A stretch of DNA of 64,000 nt, taken from assembly GCA_965247975.1 (NCBI GenBank), contig OZ252050.1, positions 434,001 to 498,000 on the forward strand, in the 5' to 3' direction. Each line of letters opens with the position of its first letter. Position 1 is the first letter of the stretch. The notes below the pieces were generated by a model, which saw only the letters and a list, made by a program, of their open reading frames with translations, was not told the DNA's origin and did no database searches. This document shows positions 61,486 to 64,000 of the stretch, piece after piece. The stretch is from Taishania sp965247975. Lineage in GTDB: Bacteria; Bacteroidota; Bacteroidia; Flavobacteriales_D; Crocinitomicaceae. Both the position numbers and the translations under genes were made by a program.

Positions 61486-61512
61486 TGTATTATTTATTTG
61501 ATTGTTAATTTT

Positions 61513-61980
61513 TTATTTTTTACCAAAAAACATTGCTAGAATTTTAGATAAGAATCCGCCACCTGAACTAGCCTTGCCACCTTTGTCATCCCCGCCAAAA
61601 ATGTCCATAAGGCCACCGAGCATTCCAGCAATTCCTTGCTCATTATTCGAGCCAGAAGCTGAGAGTGAAGATGAAAACTGACTCATAACTCCTGGTAGCA
61701 TTCCTTTTAGCATGTTTGCGATGTCAGGTGACAAACCAACACTCGAAGATAAGTTTGTCGCAAAATCTTGTTCCGTTTCTTGAAGCAAAGATTCATCTTC
61801 TGGTGTGTTTGGATTATCAGACAACAAACTCGACATTTCTTTTGGTTTTTTGTCAAATTTACCTTTGATAGTGGTTAAAGCTTGTTTTGCAACTTTTTTG
61901 GCTTGGTCATCACTTACTCCTGCTTTTTTTAGCAAGCCTTTGACCATATCATTTTCGAGAATGCTGTTAATGTCAATCAT
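61513..61980 (-). CDS. Small DUF937-like protein
   Basis: 155 aa: an N-terminal helical part (ILENDMVKGLLKKAGVSDDQ, then AKKVAKQALTTIK) that resembles DUF937 repeats, a middle with GLSPDIANMLKGMLPGVMSQ, and a Gly/Ser-rich low-complexity stretch before a hydrophobic basic end (FLSKILAMFFGKK). No function is known. It may share a transcript with dodecin. Confidence 0.6.
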   Translation of the reverse strand: MIDINSILENDMVKGLLKKAGVSDDQAKKVAKQALTTIKGKFDKKPKEMSSLLSDNPNTPEDESLLQETEQDFATNLSSSVGLSPDIANMLKGMLPGVMSQFSSSLSASGSNNEQGIAGMLGGLMDIFGGDDKGGKASSGGGFLSKILAMFFGKK

Positions 61981-62030
61981 AGTTTAAAATTTTTTACCAA
62001 TGTAATAAAAATTATGCCATTATTCCGTTT

Positions 62031-63086
62031 TTAGTGGGGAATTATCCAATCGAATGAATCAATGTCTTGGACACAAGCTTTTAATAAATCAATGCTCCCT
62101 CGGATATCTTCTTTGTGAGCCATTTCGATGACTTGATGTAAATGGCGAGTTGGAATGGAAACTGCTCCTGCAATAGATCCTCCTTCCGTCATCCGTTGAA
62201 TTCCTGCCGTATCTGTTCCTCCAGCCGTTAAAATTTCTGGTTGCCATTTTATCTTGTGCTTTTCTGCAGTTTTTTTCATGAATTCAATCATTCTGAAATC
62301 ACAGATGGTTGATGCATCCATCAATTTAATAGCCGTTCCTTCTCCGAGTTTCGTAATTGTTTCGTGCGCAGCAGCTCCGGGCAAATCAAAAGCAATGGTT
62401 GTATCTAAACCAAAACCGAAATCAGGCTTGATCCGCATAGAAGCGACGTTTGCTCCGCGGATGCCAACTTCTTCTTGAACGGTAAATACTCCGTAAATGT
62501 CGTAAGGCACTTTGGTGTCTTTCAACTCTTTTAAAAGTTCAATGAGAATATAAACAGCCAGTCGATTGTCCAGCGATTTTCCATTCACACAATTTCCCAT
62601 TTCAATGAATTCGCGTTCGCGAGTGATTGAATCGCCAATGGTCACAAGTTCTTTTACTTCTTCCGCCGACAAACCTGTATCAATAAAATAATCACTCAGT
62701 TTGGCTACTTTATTGCGTTCATCTGTTGTCATCACATGAATGGGTTTGGAAGCCATCACGCCAATAACGTCCTTTTTTCCATGAATCAGCACCCGCTGTG
62801 CAGTGAGCGTTTTGGGATCAAATCCACCAAGTGTATGAAATCGAATGAAGCCTTTATCGTCGATGTGAGTAACAATAAAGCCAATTTCATCCATGTGCGC
62901 ACCAATCATTATTTTTTTTGATTTTTCTCCACGTTTAATGGCGTAAACGTTTCCCATGTTATCAATTTCAAGCTCATCAACATAAGGTTTTACTTCTTGG
63001 ATAATTAATTCCCGGATGCGTTTTTCGAATCCAGGCGCTCCCGGTGTTGTGCAAATCTCTCCTAATAATTTCGTGTTAATCGACAT
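62031..63086 (-). CDS. M42 family aminopeptidase/endoglucanase-like metallopeptidase
   Basis: The ATG at 63086 (MSINTKLLGEICTTPGAPG) gives 351 aa, the usual M42 size; the open frame to 63296 adds 70 residues that would begin upstream of the promoter box. Dinuclear metal site: GAHMDEIGFIV, D in SLDNRLAVYILIEL, E in QEEVGIRGA (general base), D in GLDTTIAFD, and a late H in IPTRHLHQVIEMAHKED. The Gly-rich GTDTAG motif is present. Such enzymes are usually cytoplasmic aminopeptidases forming large tetrahedral complexes. Confidence 0.93.
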   Translation of the reverse strand: MSINTKLLGEICTTPGAPGFEKRIRELIIQEVKPYVDELEIDNMGNVYAIKRGEKSKKIMIGAHMDEIGFIVTHIDDKGFIRFHTLGGFDPKTLTAQRVLIHGKKDVIGVMASKPIHVMTTDERNKVAKLSDYFIDTGLSAEEVKELVTIGDSITREREFIEMGNCVNGKSLDNRLAVYILIELLKELKDTKVPYDIYGVFTVQEEVGIRGANVASMRIKPDFGFGLDTTIAFDLPGAAAHETITKLGEGTAIKLMDASTICDFRMIEFMKKTAEKHKIKWQPEILTAGGTDTAGIQRMTEGGSIAGAVSIPTRHLHQVIEMAHKEDIRGSIDLLKACVQDIDSFDWIIPH

Positions 63087-63100
63087 ATATATGTTTTTTT

Positions 63101-63108
63101 CAAATGTA
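63101..63108 (-). promoter_or_regulatory. -7 promoter box TACATTTG
   Basis: Exact TAnnTTTG on the minus strand, 15 bp before the M42 start. It would leave almost no leader and supports the short start. Confidence 0.6.
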
Positions 63109-63338
63109 AATATTTGCGTTTTAGTCTGAGGAAATAATCGAAAGTATTTGATGAAAGTTTTGTTAATGTTCCTATTTTTGTAAAGAAACCATCTATATTG
63201 GTTAACAAGTTCATTGGATGATTTTTTAGTCATTTTACGAGCGATGATTCTTTGAATTAGTTTTCTTTCGATCATACCCGCATTGTGGCATAACAATTGA
63301 ATGGCAAATAAAAAAAAGGAAATTTAAATAATTAGAAC

Positions 63339-64000
63339 ATGAAAAATTTTATACTATCAATCGCATTTTTAAGTGCATATACTGTTTTTGGACAGGTAAC
63401 AGGAGATTTAGTTTTCTTCTCAAATTTGGGAGAGAAATTCTACGTGGTATTGAACGGAATTCAACAAAATCAAAAACCAGAATCGAATGTTAAGATCGAA
63501 GGCTTATTAGAAGGTTGGTACAGTTGTCGTGTAGTTTCTGAGAATAATTTGTTTTCACTTGAACAAAATGTTGGGGTAACGAACAATACAGTTATTACAT
63601 ACCGAATTATTAATAAAAAAGGCGAGCACAAGTTGCGTTATTATACAGAAACTCCAAAGAATTCGTATGCAAATCCACAAGGAATAAGCACTGTTGTATA
63701 TCATACAGATCCTTATGTGCAAACAACGACTATTCCTACGCAGACGACTACAATCCCGACTCAAACAACCACAGTTCCGACCCAAACAACACAAACTACA
63801 ACGACTCAAACAACGACTACGCAAACAACGACAGGGACAGGAGGTAACACAACGGAGCAAGTAGATATGAATGTTGGTGGAACAGGTGTTTCCACGCAGG
63901 TAAATGGCACAGGTGTGAATGAATCAATCAATATTAACATAGGTGTTACAGGTATGGGAATTAATACAGAAGTGATTGAGTCAGGAACTAACCAAACATC
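63339..64000 (+). CDS. Secreted protein with Thr/Gln-rich repeats, cut by the window edge
   Basis: The ATG at 63339 opens a frame with no stop to the window end (at least 220 codons). Signal peptide MKNFILSIAFLSAYTVFGQ. Residues about 20-110 (DLVFFSNLGEKFYVVLNGI, EGWYSCRVVSENNLFSLE) look like the beta-sandwich head found before DUF4476 domains. Then a Thr/Gln/Pro low-complexity tract (e.g. TIPTQTTTIPTQTTTVPTQT) of about 40 residues, then Gly/Val-rich repeats (MNVGGTGVSTQVNGTGVNES). It is probably a surface protein; the C-terminal domain is out of view. Confidence 0.75.
   Translation, partial: MKNFILSIAFLSAYTVFGQVTGDLVFFSNLGEKFYVVLNGIQQNQKPESNVKIEGLLEGWYSCRVVSENNLFSLEQNVGVTNNTVITYRIINKKGEHKLRYYTETPKNSYANPQGISTVVYHTDPYVQTTTIPTQTTTIPTQTTTVPTQTTQTTTTQTTTTQTTTGTGGNTTEQVDMNVGGTGVSTQVNGTGVNESININIGVTGMGINTEVIESGTNQT

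Noticed and set aside
62031..63296. Longer M42 peptidase beginning at 63296
   Set aside because: The extra 70 residues lie upstream of a good promoter box and have no M42 similarity; the ATG at 63086 gives the family length.

Overview
This window looks like a chromosomal segment from a Bacteroidota bacterium, most likely of the order Flavobacteriales. The assignment to something near Crocinitomicaceae or Fluviicola is an inference from gene flavour only. The DNA is AT-rich. Many starts and all three tRNA transcripts have, or plausibly have, the Bacteroidota -7 box TAnnTTTG. Classical Shine-Dalgarno sequences are largely absent. Several secreted proteins end in type IX secretion (T9SS) sorting domains, and outer-membrane barrel proteins are common. 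I see no rRNA, CRISPR array, transposase, integrase or prophage gene.

Layout. 1-0.8 kb (minus): a probable PD-(D/E)XK nuclease resembling HamA of the Hachiman defence system, overlapping a gene cut off by the window edge. 0.9-4.1 kb: a secreted MORN-repeat protein with a papain-like head, a decayed small gene and a barrel protein. 4.1-8.6 kb: era, der, a GT-C-like membrane protein and a Ppx/GppA phosphatase. 9.1-12.2 kb (minus): a LETM1/TerB-like protein, a VanW protein and a TonB-domain protein with a four-Cys head. 12.3-17.5 kb: two T9SS surface proteins flanking asd. 17.7-26.3 kb (minus): four secreted proteins in tight order, namely papain-like+MORN, WD40+caspase-like, M48-like+TPR, and a YwqK/MORN_2 repeat protein. 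26.4-27.6 kb: a frameshifted small gene, tRNA-Leu and tRNA-Gly, and two broken tRNA-Gly 5' fragments containing palindromic insertions. 27.6-31 kb: mutS and a SpoU-family methyltransferase. 31-34.6 kb: a ten-repeat T9SS adhesin. 34.7-38.6 kb (minus): methionine salvage (mtnB, a fused mtnD-mtnC, mtnA) behind a DUF1295 membrane enzyme. 38.7-46.2 kb: small membrane and SGNH proteins, rplU-rpmA, an EamA transporter, cysQ with two Wzi-like barrels, and a T9SS protein. 46.4-49.7 kb: TlpA-like thioredoxin, DUF6029-like barrel and Omp28-like lipoprotein. 50-54 kb: galE, a barrel protein, tatD and asparaginase. 54 kb: tRNA-Ser(GGA) followed by 101-bp tandem repeats that each copy its 3' end. 54.6-57.1 kb: an ExbB/ExbD proton-channel operon. 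57.2-64 kb: an iron alcohol dehydrogenase, a secreted papain-like peptidase, a noncoding 158-bp tandem repeat with a perfect palindrome, xseB, a SCO protein, dodecin, a DUF937-like protein, an M42 peptidase, and a surface protein running off the right edge.

How it fits together. Much of the window is housekeeping (GTPases, mismatch repair, ribosomal proteins, methionine salvage, energy transduction). It is interleaved with lineage-specific secreted proteins. The strongest candidates for something undescribed are the secreted protease/MORN cluster at 17.7-26.3 kb and the HamA-like defence pair at the left edge. The most unusual noncoding features are the tRNA-derived repeats at 27.2-27.4 kb and 54.0-54.25 kb and the palindromic tandem repeat at 59.8-60.15 kb. 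All functional calls come from reading motifs by eye; no database search was run.
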